A DNA stretch of 47,028 nucleotides, from positions 1 through 47,028 of the forward strand of contig CAZKAI010000020.1 in assembly GCA_964550565.1 (NCBI GenBank). Reading direction: 5' to 3'. The notes under the pieces are model-generated. The model saw nothing but the letters and a program-made list of their open reading frames with translations, was not told where the DNA came from and ran no database searches. Position 1 is the first letter of the stretch, and every line of letters begins with the position of its first letter. The position numbers and the translations under genes were made by a program. This document shows positions 17,009 through 25,429 of this stretch, piece after piece. The stretch is from Anaeroglomus sp964550565. Lineage in GTDB: Bacteria > Planctomycetota > Phycisphaerae > Sedimentisphaerales > Anaerohalosphaeraceae.

Positions 17009-18190
17009 TCAGGCAGTATTGACAAAGCGTTTTCGATAGCTTGAAGGAGACGTTTTCATCACCGATTTAAAACATCGTGTAAAATAGCGTTCCTCCGAAT
17101 AGCCAAATTCAGCGGCGATCTTGTTGATCGGCAGCGTGGTTTCAGAGAGCATCTGAGCGGCCCGGTTCATGCGGACGCGGATGATTTCGGAATAAATGGA
17201 ACGATCCAGCAGAGTGTGAAATTTTCGTTCCAGCAGCCGGCGCGACACACCCACGGCATTTGCCACATCATCCACCTGGACAATCATTTTGCTGTGCTCT
17301 CGAATAAAGGTTAATGCCTTCGAGATGTCGCTGTCATCAATAAAACTCCGGTCCGTGGATTCGCGGGTGATGATATGGGTCGGCTGCATCATGATTTTCT
17401 GGACAGGCAGCCTGGTTCCTGCCATCAACTGGTCCAGGATATGGGCAGCCTCGTAGCCGGTTTTCTCGAAATTATAGGCGATGCTGGACAGAGTGGGAAT
17501 AGACAGGCTGCAAATCAAAGGGTCATTGTCGATCCCCAGCACGGACACCTCTTCCGGGACCGAAATACAGGCAATCCGGCAGGCCTCTAGGACATGACGC
17601 GCCATATCACAATTGGTGGTCATGATGGCGATGGGTTTGGGCAATCCGGCCAGCCATCGAATCAATTTCTTCTGCTCTGCTTCCAGCAGGTAATCCTGTT
17701 CCAGGGTACAGTAGTGTTGGCTTAAAGACTGATTCCTGGCCGCAACGGCCTGTTCCAGATAATACCCCCGCTGTTTGCACCAGTAGGATTTGGCAAATCC
17801 GACAAAACCAAAGCGGGTATGTCCTTTGGCCCAGAAGTAGTCGGTTGCCAACTGGGCCGGCAGCTTGCAGTCTGGCTCAATGGAATGAAGGCTGGGTACC
17901 GGTTTTTTTATATCGGTGACGATGACCGGTTTGTTAAACGACAATATTTGCTCAATCTTGCCGAAGAAGGGGACTCGGACAATAAATCCATCCGGGCAGA
18001 GCTGCTTGAGATGGTTCATGATGCTTGGATGTCCGGCCTGATAATCCGGCAGTCGCATGTAGGTGGCCCAGGGGCCGTGAATGCGTGAATATCGGGCAAT
18101 GCCGTTTAAAAGCCCTCGCTCGTATTCGCGAGATTGTGGAATTAGTAATACTACTTTTTTCAAGAAAACCTCGTCGGACTTGTTTGGCAT
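17009..18190 (-). CDS. XylR-type transcriptional regulator (sugar-binding domain plus AraC HTH)
   Basis: A 393-residue regulator. Residues about 12-270 form a LacI/periplasmic-binding-type ligand domain (VVLLIPQSREYERGLLNGIA; PEEVSVLGIDNDPLICSLSIP; PTLSSIAYNFEKTGYEAA). Residues about 285-390 are an AraC-type double HTH (VDDVANAVGVSRRLLERKF; INKIAAEFGYSEERYFTRCF; KSSP-like MKTSPSSYRKRF). This is the architecture of E. coli XylR. It lies between the GH38 operon and the MFS transporter, and both promoters carry the same direct-repeat operator, making it the prime candidate activator. The ligand is probably a monosaccharide released by the pathway; which one is unknown. Confidence 0.92.
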   Translation of the reverse strand: MPNKSDEVFLKKVVLLIPQSREYERGLLNGIARYSRIHGPWATYMRLPDYQAGHPSIMNHLKQLCPDGFIVRVPFFGKIEQILSFNKPVIVTDIKKPVPSLHSIEPDCKLPAQLATDYFWAKGHTRFGFVGFAKSYWCKQRGYYLEQAVAARNQSLSQHYCTLEQDYLLEAEQKKLIRWLAGLPKPIAIMTTNCDMARHVLEACRIACISVPEEVSVLGIDNDPLICSLSIPTLSSIAYNFEKTGYEAAHILDQLMAGTRLPVQKIMMQPTHIITRESTDRSFIDDSDISKALTFIREHSKMIVQVDDVANAVGVSRRLLERKFHTLLDRSIYSEIIRVRMNRAAQMLSETTLPINKIAAEFGYSEERYFTRCFKSVMKTSPSSYRKRFVNTA

Positions 18191-18263
18191 CTGATTTATG
18201 TTTCATCAAAGACCTCATGGCTATCCCTATATAGCGGCTCTGGTTACGCAAAACAAGGGTAAA

Positions 18264-18298
18264 TGTCGCAAAATAAGAGTAATTGGACGCAAAATACG
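18264..18298 (+). promoter_or_regulatory. Direct-repeat operator between XylR-type regulator and MFS transporter
   Basis: CGCAAAAT at 18267-18274 and 18288-18295 (21 bases apart), with a third, imperfect copy CGCAAAAC at 18247-18254 (20 bases upstream). The 35-base block starting TGTCGCAAAAT and ending GACGCAAAATACG is 31/35 identical to the GH38 operator. It is repeated at 18419-18453 only because of the assembly gap. It may also autoregulate the divergent regulator gene. Confidence 0.7.
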
Positions 18299-18305
18299 TT
18301 TCCCT

Positions 18306-18405
18306 NNNNNNNNNNNNNNNNNNNNNNNNNNNNNNNNNNNNNNNNNNNNNNNNNNNNNNNNNNNNNNNNNNNNNNNNNNNNNNNNNNNNNNNNNNNNNNN
18401 NNNNN
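18306..18405. other. Assembly gap (100 N) with duplicated 55-base flanks
   Basis: Exactly 100 N. Bases 18251-18305 and 18406-18460 are identical over 55 bases, the sign of two contigs overlapping by one k-mer that were joined without merging. The true intergenic distance between regulator and transporter is about 188 rather than 343 bases. Confidence 0.93.
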
Positions 18406-18453
18406 AAACAAGGGTAAATGTCGCAAAATAAGAGTAATTGGACGCAAAATACG

Positions 18454-18482
18454 TTTCCCTGGAGTCTTTGTGCTGTTACAAT
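18454..18482 (+). promoter_or_regulatory. Predicted MFS transporter promoter
   Basis: A weak -35 TTTCCC (18454-18459), 17-base spacer and -10 TACAAT (18477-18482). The -10 starts 23 bases after the operator end, as at the GH38 promoter. A poor -35 next to the operator suggests activator dependence. Confidence 0.5.
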
Positions 18483-18533
18483 GTTCCGAAATAGCCCAGA
18501 AGACTATTAACCCATTTTCAAGTGAGCTGAATA

Positions 18534-19955
18534 ATGCCAAGTCATAACCTGTATGAAGTCGTTCCTGCTTCAGGTAAGGGTGGGAGTCTTTTTTATTTGT
18601 CTGTGTTATGCTTCATTGCCGCCCTGGGAGGGCTGCTGTTTGGTTTTGATACGGCGGTCATTTCCGGCACGGTCGATTCCCTGCGAGCACAATTCAATCT
18701 GAGCAGCATGATGGAAGGCTGGGTGGTGTCCTCGGCGCTGCTGGGCTGTATTATGGGTGCTTGCTTTGCGGGTCTGCTCAGCGACCGGTTCGGCCGCAAG
18801 AAGATACTGATTCTGGCGGCGGTGTTTTTTCTGGTTTCGGCGGTTGGGTCGGCCATTCCGCCGAATGTTACGATTCTGGTTTATGCCAGGCTGCTGGGAG
18901 GATTGGGGGTTGGCATCGCATCCATGCTGTCACCCTTGTATATTTCGGAGTATTCCCCGGCTCACTTGCGAGGGCGTCTGGTGGCTCTCTATCAACTGGC
19001 TATCGTTTTGGGGGTTTTGCTGGCATACTGCTCCAACGCGTTGATTGCGGCCTATGCCCAGGCCAACTGCGCCACTGAATCCGGCGGGAGCATGGACTGG
19101 ATGTTTGTCAGGGAGTCCTGGCGGGGCATGTTTATGGCCGAATCCCTGCCGGCGACCGCATTTTTGCTGCTTTTGTTTTGTGTGCCGGAAAGCCCTCGGT
19201 GGCTGGCCAAGCAGGGGGAGCACGGCCATGCATTTGAATACCTGTCGAGGGTGCTTGGAGAACATGAGGCCCGGCGGGAGCTGGACCAGCTTTCAGAATT
19301 ACTCCAGACTGAAGAAGCCAGACTGTCTTATCTGTTCAGGCCCGGACTTCGCATGGCTCTGCTGGCAGGTATTCTGCTGCCGTTTTTTTCGCAGATTACC
19401 GGCATCAATGTCATTATTTATTACGGTACGACCATTTTTCAGCAGGCTGGATTTACCGGATCGTCGGCGTTTGAGACGCAGATATTAATTGGGCTGGTGA
19501 ACTTTATATTTACCCTGTTTGCTATCTGGAAAGTGGACCAATTAGGACGAAAGCCGCTGCTGCAGGCCGGGGCGATTGGAATCTGCCTGATACTGGGTGT
19601 GCTGAGTATGTATTATGGAAACGAAAAAGTCAGTGCAGCCCTGGTGGCCGTTCTGTTTTGTCTTCATGTCGCCTGTTTTGCCTTTTCGTTCGGGCCGGTG
19701 GTCTGGATTGTGGTTGCGGAGATATTCCCCACCAAGATTCGCGGACGGGCGATGTCTGTCGGGACGTTTATGGTATGGATAAGCTGTGCATTGGTCGCAC
19801 AGTCTTTTCCCTATCTGAGAGACCATCTCGGCCCGGCCAAAGTCTTTTTGGTCTATGCAATCCTGCTGCTTCCCTCCATCTTTTTTATCTATTTTAAGGT
19901 GCCGGAAACCAAAGGCAAAACCCTGGAAGAAATAGAAAAGCAGTGGCAGTCATAG
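18534..19955 (+). CDS. MFS sugar porter (sugar:H+ symporter type)
   Basis: A 473-residue, 12-helix transporter of the sugar porter family (XylE/GalP/GLUT type). Signature segments: GGLLFGFDTAVISGTVDSL in helix 1, DRFGRKK between helices 2 and 3, PESPRWLAKQG after helix 6, SQITGINVIIYYGTTIFQQ in helix 7 and PETKGKTLEEIE at the C-terminus. It imports a monosaccharide, probably the product of the neighbouring GH38 pathway since the two promoters share an operator. The ATG has only a weak ribosome site (AAGTGAG). Full length. Confidence 0.94.
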   Translation: MPSHNLYEVVPASGKGGSLFYLSVLCFIAALGGLLFGFDTAVISGTVDSLRAQFNLSSMMEGWVVSSALLGCIMGACFAGLLSDRFGRKKILILAAVFFLVSAVGSAIPPNVTILVYARLLGGLGVGIASMLSPLYISEYSPAHLRGRLVALYQLAIVLGVLLAYCSNALIAAYAQANCATESGGSMDWMFVRESWRGMFMAESLPATAFLLLLFCVPESPRWLAKQGEHGHAFEYLSRVLGEHEARRELDQLSELLQTEEARLSYLFRPGLRMALLAGILLPFFSQITGINVIIYYGTTIFQQAGFTGSSAFETQILIGLVNFIFTLFAIWKVDQLGRKPLLQAGAIGICLILGVLSMYYGNEKVSAALVAVLFCLHVACFAFSFGPVVWIVVAEIFPTKIRGRAMSVGTFMVWISCALVAQSFPYLRDHLGPAKVFLVYAILLLPSIFFIYFKVPETKGKTLEEIEKQWQS

Positions 19956-20066
19956 ACATACAACCGGCCGTCAGCTCAGAGATGGGCGGATAGGGTGGTA
20001 GCGTTTATAAAGAATCTTGGTGCAAGCGGCCGTCACAATCCATATTACGATTGTTGTGGACACAAA

Positions 20067-23000
20067 TTACCAGTTATCCGACAGGATGGCAAAATCGCTC
20101 AAATCTATCTTTCCGTTTCGGTTCAGGTCGGTCATATCGCACCAGTTGTTATTGACCGAGCAGTCTGTCTGCAGCCAGTGGCGGGCCAGTTCAAGCAGGT
20201 CGGACCTGTCAATCGTGCCGTCCTGTGTGATGTCTGGTTGCGGATTGTCGACGGTGATGGGGGCGGACTGGTCTTTAATCAGGATATTTTTGAGCAGGCC
20301 GTCGAAATAGAAATATTCACTGCTATCCGACATGCCAAAGCCGATGCGGTAATTCTTGGCGGCGACGGAGTCGGCGTTGGCGGAATAGGAGCGCGTGGCA
20401 CGCAGGACGTTATTGACGTAAAATTTAGCCGTGGAGCCGTTGACTTCCAGGGCAATCGTCTGCCACTGGTTAAGAGTCACGGGCACGCCGGTGTTCCAGA
20501 AGCCGACGTTATCCAGCGAGACCTTGAAATACCCATTATCGATGCCGATGCCGGTGCCGTGTCTGCTGGAACGCTCATCGTTGGAGTCAAAGATGGGTTC
20601 GTAGAAAGTCACATCGTCTGAGGTGCGGGGGTAGATATCCGCCTGAAGGCGGCGGTTAAGGCCGTTTCGGACGCCGGATTCGGCGGTTGTGGAGGTTCCG
20701 TTGAAGTCGGTCTGGGTATCTGGATAGAATGAGCCGATAACGTCACCGCAGCGACGGCTTTCATTGGCGATTTCGGCCTGAGTCAGGCTGACATTGTAAA
20801 ACCGCGTGTCGTCGATGCGGCCATAGAAGTGCCGGCCGGCCCAGTCCCGTCCGATATAGAAGGCTTCGGGCTGCTGATAGTCGTTGGGGCCCAGGACGGA
20901 TTTGGGAATCAGTGCTGATGCGGTCAGGGCGTCCTGAATACCGTTGATGTAGAGCGTGCACTGGCTGCCGCTGATTGTGACGGCCAGCGAGGTCCAGGTG
21001 TTGGTTGGAATCGGGGCAACAGATGTCAGAACGGCGGTAGTGGAGCCGTTGGAGATGCGGAATTGTGCCTGGCCGGAGCTGTTGAGGTCCAGCCGGAGGG
21101 ACTGATTTTCTGAGGCTCCCATAAAGAGAATGGGCCTGTCGATATTATCATACGGATAGATACGGATGGAGAATGTGCCCTGCATGGCATCGCAGAGACT
21201 TCTGTCGAGGACCAGGTACTGGTCGATGCCGTTGAGCCTGAGGACGGTGCTGTTGACGGTGCGGTCATTGAGGCGCATGGGGCGTCCGCGAAGCAGGGCG
21301 TGCTGGGCGCCGAATTCATCCCAGCAGACCTGGCCGGCGGATTCCTGGATACGATAGGAAGCAATCAGGCCGCGGGGTTTTCGCAGGGTGTTCCACCAGA
21401 AGGGCGAATACCAGTCGCCCCAGGGGACATGGCTGAAATGGACACCGTCGGACAGCGTGCCGCCGGAATAGTCGTAGCCGGCAATCCCGGTGCCGGAGAG
21501 AGTGCCGCCCGAGATGGTGCTGCAGCCCTGCACGATGGCCGTATCGCGGACGGCGGCAGAGCCGGATACATTGGCATAGTCTTCGACAATCGCACTGCCG
21601 CGGACGGTGGAACTCTGAACAATGGCGCGGTCCCGGATGCGGGCGTAATCCCGGATGAGGGCACTGCCCATCACGAGGGCGTGTCCGGAGACAACGGCGT
21701 TATTTTGTACGGTGGCGGAGTCCATTACGACGGCGTAATCTTCGACGCGAGCGTCGTTATAGATTTTGGCTGAGCCGAGGACGCGGGCATTGGGGCCGAC
21801 ATAAGCGGAGGTGCTGACGGTCGCGGTATTGGCGACCCAGCCGCCGCCGTTGGAGTGAGCATGGCCGCTGGTTGTTGTAAGATTAAGCTGACGCTGGGCG
21901 ACGGCGGGGACCGCGCCGGTCATGGTGACTTCATAGGCGTAACGCAGACGGTCGGGGTGTTTGTCAACGGGGTAGTCGTTGTCGGTGTAGGCCAGGTTCA
22001 GGCTGCTGTCGGACGGGGCGGCGGTGACAATCAAAAACAGTTTGGTCTGGCCGGGCTGCATGGTGATTGAGCCAGAGCCTGGAGCAAACAGAAGGCTGTA
22101 AGTGACATTATCCCAGTTGTCATCCGCAGTGGCCAGCGACCATCGCCAGCCTTCGGTGGTTCCGAACAGGTCAAAGCCCTGTAAGGTCACAGTGATTTCA
22201 TTGCCGACTGGGACTAATTCATGCATCATATAAGCGAATCGTTCGGGGGCGCGTTCAAAGGGGACGCGATACCAGCCGGGTTTGTCCTGGCAGGGAATCA
22301 AATGCGATCCCATTTTGTATTTGAAAAGGGCCTGCTTTGTGGTGCCGCCCCAGAACATGGTCTTGAATGTTGATTTTTCGGCAAAGTCAAGGAACGGCCA
22401 GTGCCGCAAACCATTGGCGACAATATCGCCAAGCTGAGTTCCGGCAGGCAGAACAGAGGCGATTTTGGTATAGACGGTCTGTTCTTTGGGCGCTGCAATC
22501 CACAGGTCGGCGACGACATCGGGAAGCCCCAGTTCGACACCGAAATTCTGGAGGGCGTGATGGATGCGGAAGTCGTTGTAAATCAGGGAGCCGTGGTCCT
22601 GTCGGAAATTGCTGAAGTCGAACATGCGGTCGGTCATCATGCCGGATAAATCGCCGAACAGTTCGGCATAATGCAGGTTTCGACTGTTCCGCAGGAAATT
22701 GGCGTGAGATTCCCAATGACCGCCGGTCAGAAATCCGGGCTGGTGGCCCTGAACATAGTGACCGAATTCGTGCGGGGTGGGATTGCCCCATCCTTCATCG
22801 AGCAGGCCGGAACCGTTGATGCCGATATGCATGAAGCCGTTCCATCCGCCGCACCAGAAGCCGTCGTACCAGGTGATGTGGTTAATTTTGTACCGATTGC
22901 CGTTGCGGCGCCAGGTGTCAAAGCTTTCAAACGGTTCCTGATAATGGAGTTTTTTGCAATAGACCTGATAGCTTTCCTCAATCATGCGCAGGGCGCGTCT

Positions 23001-24644
23001 GCCCATCACTTCGGGATTGAATCCGCTGTATCGCTGATAACTCTGGGGTGACCACCAGAAGGCGGCATGCTTGGATTCCATGGAGCTGCAGTTGGCCAGG
23101 GTTTCGCCGCTGTAGATATTCAGATCGGTATTGAGCAGGAGGACATCGCCGGGCAGGTCCCCGACCTCAAAATAATCAATGGAAAAAGTCTGGCCGATGC
23201 CGGCATTGCCGAAAGGCATGATGCGGATATCCGTCAGGCGATCCCGCCACCTGACAGCAAGGCCCAGGTCAAGGCGATAGATATGCCACTGACCGTCCTG
23301 CGGGATTTTTTCGGCAGGGATAACCAGATTCATGTTTGAGCCGGGGTCAATACCGGACTGGGAGGAAGTGCCGTAAAAGATAATGATATCATTCTGGACG
23401 GATGCGGGCAATTTCATCTGGAACTGGATATAATCGAAGTAGCCAAAATCCAGGTCCGGGCCGTTTTCGATGCCGGTCAATTGGATAAACGGTGCGTTTT
23501 GCGAGGCGGTTGCTGTCAAATAGTAATCGGCAACAACGATGTTTGTTAATCCGGTGGTGGTCCATCCGTCGAGGCTGCCCGGGGTATTCCATTTGCCGAG
23601 GATTTGAGTTGTTTGTCCTTTGGGCGTCGAGGAGTTGTCCACCAGACGAGTCCAGACATCGACTGTCACGTCCGGCTTTGTCCAGACGGAGGGCTGTCCG
23701 GCTGGATCGACGAAAAAAGTTAATACCGAACTCTGGGCCACAGGGGTCGTGGGGGTGGAGGTGTTGTAAGCGACAATCTTCCAGTAATAGGTGGTACTGG
23801 GTGCGATGGATACATTGACCTGCGAGGCCGGCTGCTGCGTGACAATGCGGTCGTTTTGGGTCCAACTGGCTTCGGATGGCGAGGTGCTCAGATAAACATC
23901 GACGATGATCGGGTCGTTTACATTGGCTGGGGCGGGATTGTTCCAGGACAGACGCAGCGGGTCACGGGGCGGGACTTTGGCACCATTGGCCGGGCTGGTG
24001 TTAAATGCATGGGAACTGCGGTATAAGACGGCGTCGTCGATGTAGAAAATTCCGGTTTCGCCGGGGGAGTTTTGGGCGGCCTGAATGACGACACGGTTGG
24101 TCACGCGGTTGATGTAATCGGACGTGCCGGGGGTGTAGGCACTCAGGTCGGCGCTTCCGACATACACATTTGCTTCAACATAGGTCCAGGCTTTGTTGGT
24201 CAGCATGGCCGGAGTGATGGTTGTGCGATGCGATTTCAGGTGAATATTCCAGTTGTTGGTGGCAAGGAATTCAAGACCAAATTTGTCGGTTGCCGAATTA
24301 TTCCCGGATTCAGAACTGTCGTAGTACACCCAGAAGCCGCAGGTCCACCATGCGTTTTCAATAGAGGCCGGGCTCCCGGCGGGCATATCAGACTGGCGGA
24401 AATTGGAGTAAGCGGTGGTATTGGCTCCGATTTTGACAGATTTCGCTCCGGTGCGGGCGATGGTATTGACGACGGTAAAGTTGCCGTTCCAGCTTTTCCA
24501 GGCATCGACATCGGTCCCGTCAGACACTACTCCAAGGGCGAGACTTTCGAAACTCGGATTGTCAAGGCCAACTGCGCCCTGAACAGTTGTGCAGACTGCA
24601 AGCAATAAAAACATCCCCACAGCGAGGCATCTGGCTCTTTCCAT
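20067..24644 (-). CDS. Giant secreted Svx/AvrXca-like (DUF6055) protein with zinc motif, beta-helix, LamG and dockerin
   Basis: 1525 residues with a signal peptide (MERARCLAVGMFLLLAVCTTVQG). In order: a CBM-like beta-sandwich (about 25-210), a fibronectin-like module (about 211-315), a second carbohydrate-binding-like domain (about 320-498), a DUF6055/Svx region (about 500-900) with HEFGH at 625-629 and Glu645 as possible third zinc ligand, a left-handed beta-helix of imperfect hexapeptides (about 930-1080; ARVLGSAKIYNDARVEDYAV and alike), a LamG domain, a second concanavalin-like domain, and a two-repeat dockerin (about 1468-1525). Relatives are secreted virulence/avirulence proteins of plant pathogens and plant-wall degraders. 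Probably a glycoprotein- or wall-directed metalloprotease; activity is not proven. Transcribed divergently from the sigma gene at 24872. Confidence 0.85.
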   Translation of the reverse strand: MERARCLAVGMFLLLAVCTTVQGAVGLDNPSFESLALGVVSDGTDVDAWKSWNGNFTVVNTIARTGAKSVKIGANTTAYSNFRQSDMPAGSPASIENAWWTCGFWVYYDSSESGNNSATDKFGLEFLATNNWNIHLKSHRTTITPAMLTNKAWTYVEANVYVGSADLSAYTPGTSDYINRVTNRVVIQAAQNSPGETGIFYIDDAVLYRSSHAFNTSPANGAKVPPRDPLRLSWNNPAPANVNDPIIVDVYLSTSPSEASWTQNDRIVTQQPASQVNVSIAPSTTYYWKIVAYNTSTPTTPVAQSSVLTFFVDPAGQPSVWTKPDVTVDVWTRLVDNSSTPKGQTTQILGKWNTPGSLDGWTTTGLTNIVVADYYLTATASQNAPFIQLTGIENGPDLDFGYFDYIQFQMKLPASVQNDIIIFYGTSSQSGIDPGSNMNLVIPAEKIPQDGQWHIYRLDLGLAVRWRDRLTDIRIMPFGNAGIGQTFSIDYFEVGDLPGDVLLLNTDLNIYSGETLANCSSMESKHAAFWWSPQSYQRYSGFNPEVMGRRALRMIEESYQVYCKKLHYQEPFESFDTWRRNGNRYKINHITWYDGFWCGGWNGFMHIGINGSGLLDEGWGNPTPHEFGHYVQGHQPGFLTGGHWESHANFLRNSRNLHYAELFGDLSGMMTDRMFDFSNFRQDHGSLIYNDFRIHHALQNFGVELGLPDVVADLWIAAPKEQTVYTKIASVLPAGTQLGDIVANGLRHWPFLDFAEKSTFKTMFWGGTTKQALFKYKMGSHLIPCQDKPGWYRVPFERAPERFAYMMHELVPVGNEITVTLQGFDLFGTTEGWRWSLATADDNWDNVTYSLLFAPGSGSITMQPGQTKLFLIVTAAPSDSSLNLAYTDNDYPVDKHPDRLRYAYEVTMTGAVPAVAQRQLNLTTTSGHAHSNGGGWVANTATVSTSAYVGPNARVLGSAKIYNDARVEDYAVVMDSATVQNNAVVSGHALVMGSALIRDYARIRDRAIVQSSTVRGSAIVEDYANVSGSAAVRDTAIVQGCSTISGGTLSGTGIAGYDYSGGTLSDGVHFSHVPWGDWYSPFWWNTLRKPRGLIASYRIQESAGQVCWDEFGAQHALLRGRPMRLNDRTVNSTVLRLNGIDQYLVLDRSLCDAMQGTFSIRIYPYDNIDRPILFMGASENQSLRLDLNSSGQAQFRISNGSTTAVLTSVAPIPTNTWTSLAVTISGSQCTLYINGIQDALTASALIPKSVLGPNDYQQPEAFYIGRDWAGRHFYGRIDDTRFYNVSLTQAEIANESRRCGDVIGSFYPDTQTDFNGTSTTAESGVRNGLNRRLQADIYPRTSDDVTFYEPIFDSNDERSSRHGTGIGIDNGYFKVSLDNVGFWNTGVPVTLNQWQTIALEVNGSTAKFYVNNVLRATRSYSANADSVAAKNYRIGFGMSDSSEYFYFDGLLKNILIKDQSAPITVDNPQPDITQDGTIDRSDLLELARHWLQTDCSVNNNWCDMTDLNRNGKIDLSDFAILSDNW

Positions 24645-24778
24645 AACCTTACTCCTGTATCCGTTTCCAGAATTAATTTACTCAGTTTATAAGATAATGA
24701 GCAGGAGAGGCAAAAACATGAAAAAAAATATCGGAATTAACAGAGGAATAGTCAAATCCAAAAAGTATTAGTGTGTCT

Positions 24779-24811
24779 GGAAATGCGGTATTTCCTGCGA
24801 TTTTATGCGAT
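24779..24811. repeat. Inverted repeat and tandem TGCGA motif in a divergent intergenic region
   Basis: GGAAAT (24779-24784) and ATTTCC (24790-24795) form an inverted repeat with a 5-base loop, immediately followed by two TGCGA copies 10 bases apart (24796-24800 and 24806-24810). It lies between the Svx-like and sigma genes and may be a regulatory site; no regulator can be named. Confidence 0.3.
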
Positions 24812-24871
24812 AGATAGAAAATATTTAATTTTTTTTTCATTTTACCGGCCTATGTTATCATTATATATACT

Positions 24872-25429
24872 ATGACTTCAAACAAACAGCACAACCCGGC
24901 TGGGAACATACCGCAAGAAGGGATGGCTGAGTTTGTTCGGTTGTTGACGGCAAACCAGAGCCAGATTTACGCTTATATTATGAGTCTGGTTGGTAATTGC
25001 GCCGATGCCGACGATGTTTTGCAGGAGACGACGGCTACGATGTGGGAGAAATTTGGGGAGTTCAAGCCGGGGACTGATTTTATTTCATGGGGTGGGGCGA
25101 TTGCTTATTACAAAGTCCGGGAATTTCGTCGGAATCACCGTGAGAAATTTCATTTTGATGATGAAGTTCTTGATATTCTTTCGCGTGATGCCAGGCATGA
25201 ACTGCGGGATTCCAATGCCTATCTTAGCAAGCTGCATGATTGTATGAAGAAGCTCAAGGCCAGTGACTACCAACTCGTCCGGCTGCGGTATTTTTCGGGG
25301 GTCAGTATCAATGAACTGTCGCAGCGGTTCAATAAAACGGCGCGGACGGTTTATTATCAGATTGCAAAAATCCACGGTTTGCTGATGCGGTGCATTGAAC
25401 GGTCGGTTTCGTCGGAGGATAGGGTATGA
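24872..25429 (+). CDS. ECF RNA polymerase sigma factor (planctomycete type)
   Basis: A 185-residue sigma-70 family ECF factor. Region 2 spans residues about 20-85 (IYAYIMSLVGNCADADDVLQETTATMWEKF) and region 4 about 120-175 (YQLVRLRYFSGVSINELSQRF followed by a recognition helix). It belongs to the ECF type common in planctomycetes and Verrucomicrobia. Its stop overlaps the FecR-like gene by four bases (ATGA), so sigma and regulator are co-translated. No Shine-Dalgarno is visible before the ATG; TATATA/TATACT right upstream allows a leaderless transcript. The targets probably include the downstream secreted proteins; this is inference. Confidence 0.9.
   Translation: MTSNKQHNPAGNIPQEGMAEFVRLLTANQSQIYAYIMSLVGNCADADDVLQETTATMWEKFGEFKPGTDFISWGGAIAYYKVREFRRNHREKFHFDDEVLDILSRDARHELRDSNAYLSKLHDCMKKLKASDYQLVRLRYFSGVSINELSQRFNKTARTVYYQIAKIHGLLMRCIERSVSSEDRV

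Noticed and set aside
20035..20054. Inverted repeat between convergent transporter and Svx-like genes as terminator
   Set aside because: ACAATC/GATTGT is a short AT-rich stem with no T run on either strand.
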